DNA of 64,000 nucleotides from Methanobacterium sp. UBA44 (GTDB lineage: Archaea > Methanobacteriota > Methanobacteria > Methanobacteriales > Methanobacteriaceae): NCBI GenBank assembly GCA_002494885.1, contig DACV01000009.1:1-64000 (forward strand), written 5' to 3'. The notes under the pieces are model-generated. The model worked only from the letters and a program-made list of their open reading frames with translations. It was not told the origin of the DNA and searched no databases. This document shows, in pieces, positions 16,111-24,595 of this stretch. A program made the position numbers and the translations under genes. Numbering within the stretch: position 1 is the stretch's first letter; each line of letters opens with the position of its first letter.

Positions 16111-18420
16111 TTATTTTAATTTACAATGCATTGCTGCAATGGCAGCTTGTCCGAGAGATACAGAACCATCACCTGCACATGAATTCGTATGCTGGATAAA
16201 TTCAAAGTCATTTTCAATCACTAAATCTTTAATGGTTCTACTGATGGCTTCATTGTAAAATACACCGCCAGATCCTCCTATAATATCAACTCCGGTTTTA
16301 TCCGCGGCTTTTATCCCTAACTGTGCAAGTCCTGAGGCAACAGCATACTGAGCAGAACAGGCAATGTCATTTACAGATTTTCCTGCTTTTTTATTTTCTA
16401 AAACTGAAATAAGAATTGAGGAGGTATCAACCACATCCATACCTCTGTATTTTTTAATTTTAACCGGAATATCTATATTATTCTGGCCATGGTATGCCAC
16501 AGACTCGAGTTTCATGGCACATTCGCCTTCATATGTCCTTTCTCCACATATACTGAGTATTGCAGATATTGCATCAAGAACACGTCCAGTACTTGTAGTT
16601 TCTGCTGTATTAAATCCTCTTTCAAGCTGTTTTAATATCAAATCAACTTCTCTTTCGCCGTGTTTAAAATAATGAACATACTTATCTTTCATGATGTTAT
16701 TAAGCTCTTCAGGGCTGTAGTGATCATACAACATAGAAATAGCCATTCTTATTGGATATTTGGTGGTTAAATCGCCTCCAGCCATGATTTGGGGTATTAA
16801 ACTACCTGTTCTTTTATATTTATCGCGAGTTGAGTGTAATATTTCCCCCCCCCATGAAGTTCCATCATCGCCGTATCCAACACCATCTGCAGCGATACAT
16901 ATTAGCTCATCAATGTCATGATCAACATATAATGCTCCTGCATGGGCATGATGGTGCTGAACGCCGAAAACATCACAATCAAACTTTTCACTTAATTCTC
17001 CTGCAAGTTTGGTGGTAAAAAACATTGGATGAAGGTCACAGGCAATAAGGTCTATATTTTCTGTCTTTGTTATTCTCATCATATGATCTATGGCCTTTTG
17101 AAGATATTTGTAGGTTTCATATTTTGTGGTATTTCCAATGTGTTGTGATACATAGCATTTTTTATCTTTAAGGAGTGCAAAGGTCACATCAAGCTCAGGG
17201 CCAAGTGCCAGAATGTTAATATCATCATCAATACCTGAAAAATCATAAGGTTCAGGCACATAACCTCTGGATCTCCTTATAAAGGCCAAATCTCCTGCTC
17301 TGAATCTTATAACAGAATCATCACATCGATTAACTATTTTTCTATCATGTAACAGATAATAATCAGCAATTCCCCCTAATTTACTGGTTATCTCTTCATT
17401 ATCAATCATCATAGGTTCGCCGGGTTTATTGGCAGAAGTCATTGTGTATGCAGGTTCGTCAGAATACTTAAAAAGTAAATGATGCAGCCCAGAGTAGGGA
17501 AGCATCACTCCAAGATTGTGCAGTACTGGAGAAACAGATGGAACCAGGTAATAATCTTCATTTTTGTTAAGGACCACTATTGGCCTTCTTCTTGAAATTA
17601 AGGCTTTCTCTTCATAATCCCTTACTTCAGCAAATGTTTTAATTGTTTCAATGTCTGGGGACATGCATGCAAAGGGCTGATTTAGCCTTCCAAGCCTTTT
17701 TCTTAGGGTAATCACTGGATCTTCATCAGTAGTTTTTGTTACAAGATGAGTTCCGCCAATTCCCTTTACTGCAAGAATATTACCCTCATTTATGAGTTTA
17801 ACAGCTTCTAAGATAGGATTTGCTACTTTAATTACTCCATCTTTATATAAAAATACAGAAGGGCCGCATTCAGGACAGCAGGTTGCTTCTGCATGATATC
17901 TGCGGTCAAGAGGGTCTTTATATTCAATCATACATTCATCACATAGGGGAAATTCGTCCATGGATGTCCTTTCCCGATCGTAGGGAATTGATTTTATTAC
18001 TGTAAATCGAGGTCCGCAATCAGTGCAGGCTGTAAATGGATAATTGTATCTGGAATTACCTGCGTTCATTACTTCTTCAAGGCATTTATCGCATATAGCC
18101 ACGTCTGGAGGGATCACAGATGAACCTGAAAATTCTGCAGAGCTCTCAAGGATTATAAAATCATTAAACTGGGGTTCCTTTATTTTGCCCATCCACTCTA
18201 TCTTCAATGTGTTTATCTTAGATATTGGAGGTTTATTTTGCTTTAAATTTTCAGCAAACTGTTCAATTTCTTCTTTACTTCCTTCAAGGATGATTTCCAC
18301 GCTGTTTCCAAGATTTCTCACAGATCCTCCAAGACCCATTTCTTTAGCTATTCTGTAAACTGTAGGTCTGAATCCGACTCCCTGCACTATTCCCTGCACT
18401 AAGATTCTGGCTTTTACCAA
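16111..18420 (-). CDS. hypF: Carbamoyltransferase HypF, hydrogenase maturation
   Basis: 769 residues with the full HypF domain order: acylphosphatase (about 1-90, VQGVGFRPTVYRIA), two zinc fingers (CDKC...CTDC and CDEC...CPEC, about 105-190), a YrdC-like domain (about 200-390), and a Kae1-like domain with HHHAHAGALYVDHD. It makes carbamoyl-AMP from carbamoyl phosphate and ATP and transfers the carbamoyl to HypE, providing the CN ligands of NiFe hydrogenases. A nine-G run on the coding strand (window 16845-16853) encodes the WGG of TSWGGE, a slippage-prone site inside a conserved motif. The gene stands alone. Confidence 0.97.
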   Translation of the reverse strand: MVKARILVQGIVQGVGFRPTVYRIAKEMGLGGSVRNLGNSVEIILEGSKEEIEQFAENLKQNKPPISKINTLKIEWMGKIKEPQFNDFIILESSAEFSGSSVIPPDVAICDKCLEEVMNAGNSRYNYPFTACTDCGPRFTVIKSIPYDRERTSMDEFPLCDECMIEYKDPLDRRYHAEATCCPECGPSVFLYKDGVIKVANPILEAVKLINEGNILAVKGIGGTHLVTKTTDEDPVITLRKRLGRLNQPFACMSPDIETIKTFAEVRDYEEKALISRRRPIVVLNKNEDYYLVPSVSPVLHNLGVMLPYSGLHHLLFKYSDEPAYTMTSANKPGEPMMIDNEEITSKLGGIADYYLLHDRKIVNRCDDSVIRFRAGDLAFIRRSRGYVPEPYDFSGIDDDINILALGPELDVTFALLKDKKCYVSQHIGNTTKYETYKYLQKAIDHMMRITKTENIDLIACDLHPMFFTTKLAGELSEKFDCDVFGVQHHHAHAGALYVDHDIDELICIAADGVGYGDDGTSWGGEILHSTRDKYKRTGSLIPQIMAGGDLTTKYPIRMAISMLYDHYSPEELNNIMKDKYVHYFKHGEREVDLILKQLERGFNTAETTSTGRVLDAISAILSICGERTYEGECAMKLESVAYHGQNNIDIPVKIKKYRGMDVVDTSSILISVLENKKAGKSVNDIACSAQYAVASGLAQLGIKAADKTGVDIIGGSGGVFYNEAISRTIKDLVIENDFEFIQHTNSCAGDGSVSLGQAAIAAMHCKLK

Positions 18421-18532
18421 TTCGATACCTCTAAAAATTATATCAATTGAATTTTAATTTATTGTCCAAAATAAGTGATTTATTTTTTATATTTTGATCT
18501 TTATATTATAAGTAGATAAAAATTGTGATACC

Positions 18533-19291
18533 ATGAAAGAAATACTTCAACGGCTTTTACATGGACAGATTTCCATTGATGAAGCTGAAAAATTACTAAA
18601 AACCTATCAAATTGATGAAATTGAAGATTTTGCTAAACTGGACACTGCAAGACACTTAAGAACTGGCATTCCCGAGGTAATATATGCTGAAAATAAAGAT
18701 GATGGGGATCTGGTAAAAATTGTCCAGCATTGCTCTTCTGTAGGTAATGTAATGGTTACCAGGCTCCCTGAGGATAGATATGAATTATTAAAGCCAGGAT
18801 TAGATTTAATTAAAGATAAAATTGAATATAATAAAAAAGCACGTATTATGGTAATTAGAAATAATGAATTAGAAAAGGAAGGTAAAGTTGGAATATTAAC
18901 CGCAGGAACCTCAGACATTCATGTTGCAGAGGAAGCTCGAATCACAGCAGAAGAGATGGGATGTGAGGTTTTAACAGCATATGATGCGGGAGTAGCGGGC
19001 ATGCATCGTCTATTTGGTCCATTAAAAAAGATGCTTGAAGAAGAAGTTAAAGTATTGATTGTAATTGCCGGAATGGAAGGAGCATTACCTTCTGTGGTCG
19101 CAGGACTTGTTGATATCCCTGTAATAGGCGTACCCACTTCTGTTGGCTATGGGGTTGGCGAAGGGGGATTTGCAGCTCTTTATGCAATGCTTCAGTCATG
19201 TTCTCCGGGGATTGCAGTTGTTAACATTGATAATGGATTTGGAGCAGGTGTTTTTGCTGCAAAACTTGTTAAACAAACCCTTAAAGATTAA
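18533..19291 (+). CDS. larB: LarB, pyridinium-biscarboxylate mononucleotide synthase
   Basis: 252 residues. The N-terminal helical part starts EILQRLLHGQISIDEAEKLL; the C-terminal PurE-like domain has GILTAGTSDIHVAEEARITAEEMG, YDAGVAGMHRL, VIAGMEGALPSVVAGL and PTSVGYG. LarB carboxylates and hydrolyses nicotinate adenine dinucleotide to start the nickel-pincer cofactor of lactate racemase-type enzymes. LarC and LarE are not in the window, so a role in this organism rests on the family. It is followed 17 bases later by a nitroreductase. Confidence 0.93.
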   Translation: MKEILQRLLHGQISIDEAEKLLKTYQIDEIEDFAKLDTARHLRTGIPEVIYAENKDDGDLVKIVQHCSSVGNVMVTRLPEDRYELLKPGLDLIKDKIEYNKKARIMVIRNNELEKEGKVGILTAGTSDIHVAEEARITAEEMGCEVLTAYDAGVAGMHRLFGPLKKMLEEEVKVLIVIAGMEGALPSVVAGLVDIPVIGVPTSVGYGVGEGGFAALYAMLQSCSPGIAVVNIDNGFGAGVFAAKLVKQTLKD

Positions 19292-19308
19292 AAGTTAGGA
19301 GGCAAATT

Positions 19309-19827
19309 ATGGATGTTTTTGAAGCCATAAGTAAAAGAAGAAGTATTAGGAAGTATAAGGACACTCCAGTTGAAGATGAAAAGCTGGAAATGATGCTGGA
19401 GGCAGCCAGAATTGCACCATCTGCTGCTAACAGACAGGAATGGAAATTCATAATCGTAAAAGATAAAAAAACAAGAGAAAAACTTGTAGATGCGGCTAAT
19501 GGTCAGAAATTTGTGGCTGAAGCACCAGTTACAATTGTAGCATGCTCAACAGAATCTGAAAGGATTATGCCCTGCGGCCAGTATGCATATACAGTCGATT
19601 TGGCCATTGCAGTCTCATTTATGATTCTTGAAGCCACTGAACAGGGTCTTGGAACATGCTGGCTTGGAGCATATGACGAAGAAAAAGTGAGGAATATTTT
19701 AAATATTCCAGAAAGAATCAGGGTTCCAGCAATATTTACAGTGGGATATGCTGACGAAACGCCTCATCAAAGGCCAAGGAAACATTTAAGTGAGATTATA
19801 AGCAGTGAAAGGTATGAGACTCTTTAA
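19309..19827 (+). CDS. Nitroreductase-family flavoprotein
   Basis: 172-residue FMN enzyme. RRSIRKYKDTPV at the start supplies the FMN phosphate contacts; ARIAPSAANRQEWKFIIV and GLGTCWLGAYDEE follow the family pattern. Reduces quinones, nitro groups or other acceptors with NAD(P)H; the natural substrate is unknown. GTTAGGAGG just ahead of ATG 19309 and the 17-base gap to larB point to one operon. Confidence 0.92.
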   Translation: MDVFEAISKRRSIRKYKDTPVEDEKLEMMLEAARIAPSAANRQEWKFIIVKDKKTREKLVDAANGQKFVAEAPVTIVACSTESERIMPCGQYAYTVDLAIAVSFMILEATEQGLGTCWLGAYDEEKVRNILNIPERIRVPAIFTVGYADETPHQRPRKHLSEIISSERYETL

Positions 19828-19909
19828 TGAATATAGAGTAGGAGATATTATAATTTTATAAAAAATATAAGGCTTTAAATGTAACATTTTGAACATGGAG
19901 ATGATTTAA

Positions 19910-20449
19910 ATTAGTAAAGATGTATTAGTATTATCAGGCAGTCCCAGAAGAGGGGGAAACTCTGACACATTATGCGATCAGTTTATACTTGGAGCAGAAG
20001 AAGCAGGAAATCAAGCAGAGAAAATTTTCTTAAGAGATAAAGAAATCAATTACTGTGTGGCCTGTGATGTCTGTAAAAATAATGGAGGAATCTGTGATCA
20101 GGAAGATGACATGTTTGAAGTCCTGGATAAGATGATTGCAGCAGATGTTATAGTTATGGCGACACCAGTTTATTTTTACACAATGGATGCACAGATGAAA
20201 ACGCTGATCGACAGAACATATTCAAGATATATGGAAATCAGGAATAAGGATTTTTATTTCATTGCTACTGCTGCAGTCAGAAATAAGCAGGCTCTGGAAA
20301 GGACTATTGAGGGATTTAGGGGATTTACTTCTGTTCTTAACGGGCCAAAAGAAAAGGGCATTATTTATGGAACTGGGGCCTGGAATGTTGGTGACATCAA
20401 AGGAAGTAAAGCGATGGATGAAGCCTATGAAATGGGCAAAGCAGTTTAA
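19910..20449 (+). CDS. Iron-sulfur flavoprotein (NADPH-dependent FMN reductase fold), ATT start
   Basis: 179 residues if translated from ATT 19910. FMN phosphate loop SGSPRRGGNSDTL at 9-21, then the compact cluster motif C49xxC52xxC55x6C62 typical of archaeal Isf proteins, then ATPVYFYTMDAQMKTLIDRTYSRY. It carries electrons between ferredoxin and small acceptors. No ATG, GTG or TTG occurs in frame between the upstream stop (19907) and GTG 20057. The GTG would delete the FMN loop and the first Cys. GGAGATGAT (19897-19905) is spaced correctly for ATT 19910, so ATT is the likely start. Confidence 0.85.
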   Translation: MSKDVLVLSGSPRRGGNSDTLCDQFILGAEEAGNQAEKIFLRDKEINYCVACDVCKNNGGICDQEDDMFEVLDKMIAADVIVMATPVYFYTMDAQMKTLIDRTYSRYMEIRNKDFYFIATAAVRNKQALERTIEGFRGFTSVLNGPKEKGIIYGTGAWNVGDIKGSKAMDEAYEMGKAV

Positions 20450-20527
20450 AATTGCTACATTGCCCTAAAATACGATGATTCTCCATTTAAAATGATTTCA
20501 ATATAAAAAGTAGATAAAATACCCTAA

Positions 20528-21232
20528 TTATTTCTTCTTACCATGTGGGCAGACATAAATGCATAATCCACAAACATTCCAATCTGAATGGTCTTTTGAG
20601 TTATAAAGATATTCTTCACATTTTTTGGCATCGTATCGAGCTTCGCGAGGTTCATTTTCCCTAAAAGTTTCTCCGGTAAATGCATTAACTGGACATATTT
20701 CTACACATTTATCACAATTTACACATTGAACTTCTAAAGGTTTGCCTGTTATTTCAAGGGGGGCATTTGTAAGTACAGTGCTCCAGCGGACTCTTGGCCC
20801 AGCTTCAGGAGTTACTAACAAACAGCTTTTTCCGATCCATCCAAGACCAGCCAGATTTGCAGCCAGTTTATGTGAAAAAACAGCACAAATTCTCTCATCG
20901 TCGTAGCGCTCTGATGCCGGAATTGCCAGTGCTCTATAATTATCCTGCTGAACTATGCTTGCCAGTTTAGATGTTAAAAGATCAAGACGTAAATTGGTGA
21001 TATCATAAGCATGGCGGTAATTAACAGCTACAGCAGGATTATTCCGTTCTAACAGGGCATCAACGATTGAATCAGGTAATTTAATGCCAATGGAAATTGC
21101 TCTGGGATAATCTGCTACAAAGGAGCTTCCCTGCTCAACTATCTTATCTTTAACTCCCGATAAATCTGCAACACCGAAAAAATCGGCTCCTTCATGTTCG
21201 GCCATAATTCTGATTTTATATTCAAGCTGCAT
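20528..21232 (-). CDS. QueG-like double 4Fe-4S protein
   Basis: 234 residues resembling the iron-sulfur part of epoxyqueuosine reductase. It has an N-terminal domain with FFGVADLSG and SIGIKLP, a conserved GLGWIGKSCLLVTPEAGPRVRW, then two cluster sites: CVNCDKCVEICP and a final CGLCIYVCPHG. It is shorter than bacterial QueG and archaea lack queuosine, so another reductive role is likely; this is an inference. I use ATG 21232, with AAGTGAG upstream; GTG 21241 is an alternative. Confidence 0.85.
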   Translation of the reverse strand: MQLEYKIRIMAEHEGADFFGVADLSGVKDKIVEQGSSFVADYPRAISIGIKLPDSIVDALLERNNPAVAVNYRHAYDITNLRLDLLTSKLASIVQQDNYRALAIPASERYDDERICAVFSHKLAANLAGLGWIGKSCLLVTPEAGPRVRWSTVLTNAPLEITGKPLEVQCVNCDKCVEICPVNAFTGETFRENEPREARYDAKKCEEYLYNSKDHSDWNVCGLCIYVCPHGKKK

Positions 21233-21237
21233 AACAC

Positions 21238-21418
21238 TCACTTCTGTTCTAAAATTAAATGCCCTGGAAAGAAATTATAACGCTCATAAAATGCTAATAA
21301 ATCTTCATTTCCTACTGCGACTACTATCTTTTTTTCTTTCTACTTTATTTTTATCCATCCAGCTAAGTGCATATCCATGAGCTCATTTAAATTCCTTTGC
21401 TCTTTCTTCAGCTTGGGT
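21238..21418 (-). pseudogene. GNAT acetyltransferase C-terminal remnant
   Basis: Reading the minus strand from just after the PolB1 stop gives QAEERAKEFK, a stop, AHGYALSWMDKNKVERKK, a frameshift, then IVVAVGNEDLLAFYERYNF and FPGHLILEQK. This is the typical end of a GNAT acetyltransferase (helix, beta strand, FYERYNF for FYekyGF). One stop and one frameshift interrupt it and no N-terminal half is present, so it is a decayed gene wedged between PolB1 and the QueG-like gene. Confidence 0.7.
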
Positions 21419-23218
21419 TTATTTTTCTATTTTACCTGTATAAGTAGCATAAAAACCATCAGTATCTGCATAAATGGCTTTAAATCCATATTTTTCCGCT
21501 TCTTTCATGGTGTTTTTAATATAATCTCTTCCCCAGGCAGTTACAGCATCTGCACATTCATGACTATACCATCTAAATCTCGCATAGCCGTAAACTCCAT
21601 ACATGGAATTTGCAAGGGTTTTTAAGGCTTCTTGCTGCACGTTTAATATTCTCTTCTCCACAGGATCATTAGTTTCATTCATTAGTTTCTTTATGATGCC
21701 TCTTTCTTTAAGTAAATCGCCTATTACTGATGGTATGAATCCACTTGGTTCTTTACGGAATTTATGAGGTACTTCAGGAGCGGTATGATATTCTTCATCT
21801 GTTTCGTTGATTATAAGGGTGTCAGGGGAAATATTTTTAGAGATAATTATGCTTGGATACAGACTTTTAAAGTCAAATGCAACTATATTTTCGTGAAGAC
21901 CTTTCACCGGGTCTTTTACATAACCTCCAACATAAGTAAGTCCTCTTCTTTTAGAATATTCGTATTGTGAAGGTTTATTTGGTATAACTTCGTTAATTTC
22001 ATAGGCTTTTCGTATAAGGAACCATTCAACCATTTGACCGGAAGCCATTCGACTGATATCTGAAAGTGGCTGCCCTATAATTCTTGTAAGTTCCCTGTTA
22101 ATTGGAAGCATCTTTTCAGCGACTTTAAAAGCTGCTATTGCATCATCTAATGAGTATTCAAATAATCTTTCCAGCTTTTCACCGCCAGCATCCCAGTACT
22201 CCCAGATTTCATCCCCTTCTATGTCGTCCTTTTCTTCTCCAAAGAGTTCTTCATAAACACGTTCCAGCGTGTAACGATCAAGGGTTAAATGGCGCCTCAT
22301 GATAGGATAAAGGTCAACATGGACTCTGCCGCGGACAACTGCTGCTGATGTGTATCCTCGCCTTAAGAATTTAATATCAGAGCCATCTACTGAAATTTTA
22401 AAGGGTATTTTCAACTTTTTGGCCCTATCGTTAATATAGGGGAGATCAAAATTGTCTGAACTGTAACCAACTATTATATCTGGACTTTCAGTGTTTACAA
22501 TTTCAGTAAACCGGTTTATCATTGCTTTTTCATCTTCAACGGTTTCAACATATTCAAAGGAGGATTCCTTGGTTGAAATAACCTTCTGAAGGCCAAAATT
22601 ACTGGCCATACTTATCATTATTATTTCATCTCTGTCTGATTTAGGCATCCCTTTGGGGTTTCGGACTTCTATATCAAAACTCATAACCTTTAAATGGTGA
22701 ATTTTACCATCCATTTGCTTTACTTCACCATTTATTTCCAGAATACAGAGATTTTCATTGTCTGATAGAACAGAAGGGGTCGATTTTTGAGTTTTAGTTA
22801 TGCCTTTAACTTCCACTTCAGCCATTGGAAAAAGACCCTTATCCATTAAATATCTTCTGTAAAAAGGAATATCATGTTCTCGAATATCTTTTACTTCACT
22901 TAATGCAAGTATTTTTTCCCTTAGTTTTGGAACATCTTGCGGATGATGTAAAATAACTTCTAAAAACTCTTTTTCTATGCCTATATCTTTCTTTTTAACT
23001 TTTTTAACATCATCAACATCCAGAGTAAGAATTTGTCCAATACAGCTTTCCATGTCATTTTCTGGTAAAACATAGATGTAGGGCTTGAAACTCTTATCTA
23101 AAGCAATAATAGGCTCTCCGTTTGACTTTCCACGTTGACTTCCGAATAATCTAACTACTGGCTTGCCATTTTCTGTTACATAATCGATATCCAGGAAAAT
23201 GAAATGTTTAGTTTCCAT
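21419..23218 (-). CDS. polB1: DNA polymerase B large subunit of the split enzyme (PolB1)
   Basis: 599 residues. Uracil-sensing N-terminal region, exonuclease motifs (SFDIEVRNPKG; GYSSDNFDLPYI; YSLDDAIAAF), polymerase motif A FKSLYPSII, motif B LKTLANSMYGVYG, and motif C YADTDGF (D585, D587). It ends 12 residues later, with the thumb missing. In Methanothermobacter the family B replicase is naturally split, with the rest of the palm and the thumb encoded elsewhere as PolB2, and this break point agrees. The protein is thus complete as a subunit, not truncated. PolB2 is not in the window. Confidence 0.95.
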   Translation of the reverse strand: METKHFIFLDIDYVTENGKPVVRLFGSQRGKSNGEPIIALDKSFKPYIYVLPENDMESCIGQILTLDVDDVKKVKKKDIGIEKEFLEVILHHPQDVPKLREKILALSEVKDIREHDIPFYRRYLMDKGLFPMAEVEVKGITKTQKSTPSVLSDNENLCILEINGEVKQMDGKIHHLKVMSFDIEVRNPKGMPKSDRDEIIMISMASNFGLQKVISTKESSFEYVETVEDEKAMINRFTEIVNTESPDIIVGYSSDNFDLPYINDRAKKLKIPFKISVDGSDIKFLRRGYTSAAVVRGRVHVDLYPIMRRHLTLDRYTLERVYEELFGEEKDDIEGDEIWEYWDAGGEKLERLFEYSLDDAIAAFKVAEKMLPINRELTRIIGQPLSDISRMASGQMVEWFLIRKAYEINEVIPNKPSQYEYSKRRGLTYVGGYVKDPVKGLHENIVAFDFKSLYPSIIISKNISPDTLIINETDEEYHTAPEVPHKFRKEPSGFIPSVIGDLLKERGIIKKLMNETNDPVEKRILNVQQEALKTLANSMYGVYGYARFRWYSHECADAVTAWGRDYIKNTMKEAEKYGFKAIYADTDGFYATYTGKIEK

Positions 23219-23372
23219 GATTTTTATTTATTTTATAATTTAATATAACTTGTGCCGAAAAAGAATTTGATTTAGAGGTCTTTTATTTATAAATAAGCTT
23301 AAAATTCAACTAATGTTTAATTTCAATCTAATACATGGTTAAAAATAAAAAATAAATGAATTTAATGGATTA

Positions 23373-23660
23373 TTATCTTGCTTTTCCTTCTGCACAGTAG
23401 TAGCTACCAGGTTCTCCTTCACCTAATTTATACTCTTTCCATACTTCGCATTTATCACACTGACAAATTTGGCTTGGATCTAGGCCTTCACAAGTGGCTT
23501 TTCCTGTTGCACAATAGACTCCAGGTACATCTTCTGGCCCTGGATTCCCACTTGCCCCCTTTAATTTGTTTAATTTTTCTTGTACACATTTACTTCCTGC
23601 CTGCACAGGACATCCTGGGCAAAGGCACCTTTGAACATTTTCCATATTAAATTCTACCAT
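23373..23660 (-). CDS. Ten-cysteine small protein (DUF2769-like), long variant
   Basis: About 95 residues. It has the same ten-Cys order as the array at 5.8-8.1 kb: CLCPGCPV, KC, VYC, TC, CQCDKCEVWKEY and SYYC, but with an insertion of about 15 residues rich in G and P between the fourth and fifth Cys. ATG 23660 has GGGGTGA five bases ahead; GTG 23669 is in frame but overlaps it. Single gene, likely metal-binding; function unknown. Confidence 0.8.
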   Translation of the reverse strand: MVEFNMENVQRCLCPGCPVQAGSKCVQEKLNKLKGASGNPGPEDVPGVYCATGKATCEGLDPSQICQCDKCEVWKEYKLGEGEPGSYYCAEGKAR

Positions 23661-23851
23661 ATTTCTCACCCCTTTATTATGTAATAATAAGTTTTTAATA
23701 AGTAATAAATTTCTTTATTTACAACATAAAATAAAAAAAAATAATATCTTAAAATGTTTTTAATAACCCAGGGTAATTAAGAAAAATATCTATACTGGAA
23801 AATAGGCATAAAAATAGAATATTAGAATTGAAGGAACACATGGAGCATAGA

Positions 23852-24457
23852 ATGAAGCTTGTTAAGCTGGATATAAATAAACATGATTTGAATAAGGTTT
23901 CAGAATTGATTTATGATACTGATGCAGAAACATTCAATTTTTATTTTGGAAACCGTCAAAAAACCGCTCCAAAGATCTTAAGAATAGTAAAAGAAAATGA
24001 TAACAGCATGGGTTTTAAAAATATATATGTTGTAACTGAAAATGGGAACAATAGGACATTAGGAATTTTAGTTGCATACATGGCCAGTGATTATAGCTTA
24101 AAGAGCGACATAAGAACTTATTTCAGGGCACTAAGGCCTTTAGATGCCCTGAAATTTTTTATTTTTGATATAATCGATCATCTTATCCTTGCAAATTTGA
24201 AATATCATGACCTATATTTAGCTGCTGTAGCTGTGGATGAAGATTTCAGAGGTAAAGGAATCGGTAATTTTATTCTCCATAGCTCATTAGAGCTTGCAAA
24301 GGATAAAAGATGTAAAAGGGTTGTTTTAGATGTTGATTTAAAAAATAAAGGTGCGTTATATTTATATGAAAGATTTGGTTTTAAAATATTCCATAAAAAG
24401 AGCATCAGATGGTTTAATGGGGAGAAGGGAGTTTATAATATGGAATATTTGATGTGA
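23852..24457 (+). CDS. GNAT family N-acetyltransferase
   Basis: 201 residues from ATG 23852, chosen because GGAG lies six bases ahead and because the paralogue at 27 kb starts at the same point; TTG 23828 and ATG 23840 are in frame. Acetyl-CoA site: LYLAAVAVDEDFRGKGIGNFIL, then VVLDVDLKNKGALYLYERFGF. The N-terminal half with KHDLNKVSELIYDTDAETFNFYFG is shared only with its paralogue here. It transfers an acetyl group from acetyl-CoA to an unknown amine. Confidence 0.87.
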   Translation: MKLVKLDINKHDLNKVSELIYDTDAETFNFYFGNRQKTAPKILRIVKENDNSMGFKNIYVVTENGNNRTLGILVAYMASDYSLKSDIRTYFRALRPLDALKFFIFDIIDHLILANLKYHDLYLAAVAVDEDFRGKGIGNFILHSSLELAKDKRCKRVVLDVDLKNKGALYLYERFGFKIFHKKSIRWFNGEKGVYNMEYLM

Positions 24458-24516
24458 ATCATTAAAAAAGATTATTTTTAATTAATGGATTGAAATTCAA
24501 GTAAATTTAAACAAAG

Positions 24517-24576
24517 TTTTATATAGCCTTATTGATATAAACATTCAAATATGAACATGTGAACATTGATTCATAT
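24517..24576 (+). promoter_or_regulatory. TATA box and inverted repeat before an ABC exporter
   Basis: TTTTATATAG at 24517-24526, followed by ATATGAA at 24549-24555 and TTCATAT at 24570-24576. The repeat falls at and after the expected start of transcription, where a repressor would act. GTGAACAT and its variant ATGAACAT also repeat inside it. Confidence 0.45.
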
Positions 24577-24595
24577 GTGATGGGAGATGAAAAAA

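Noticed and set aside
20262..20468. Separate small gene inside the iron-sulfur flavoprotein
   Set aside because: Overlapping frame of the flavoprotein without its own start signal.
21419..23218. PolB1 as a truncated pseudogene
   Set aside because: All exonuclease and polymerase motifs are intact and the end agrees with the known split of the enzyme in Methanobacteriales.
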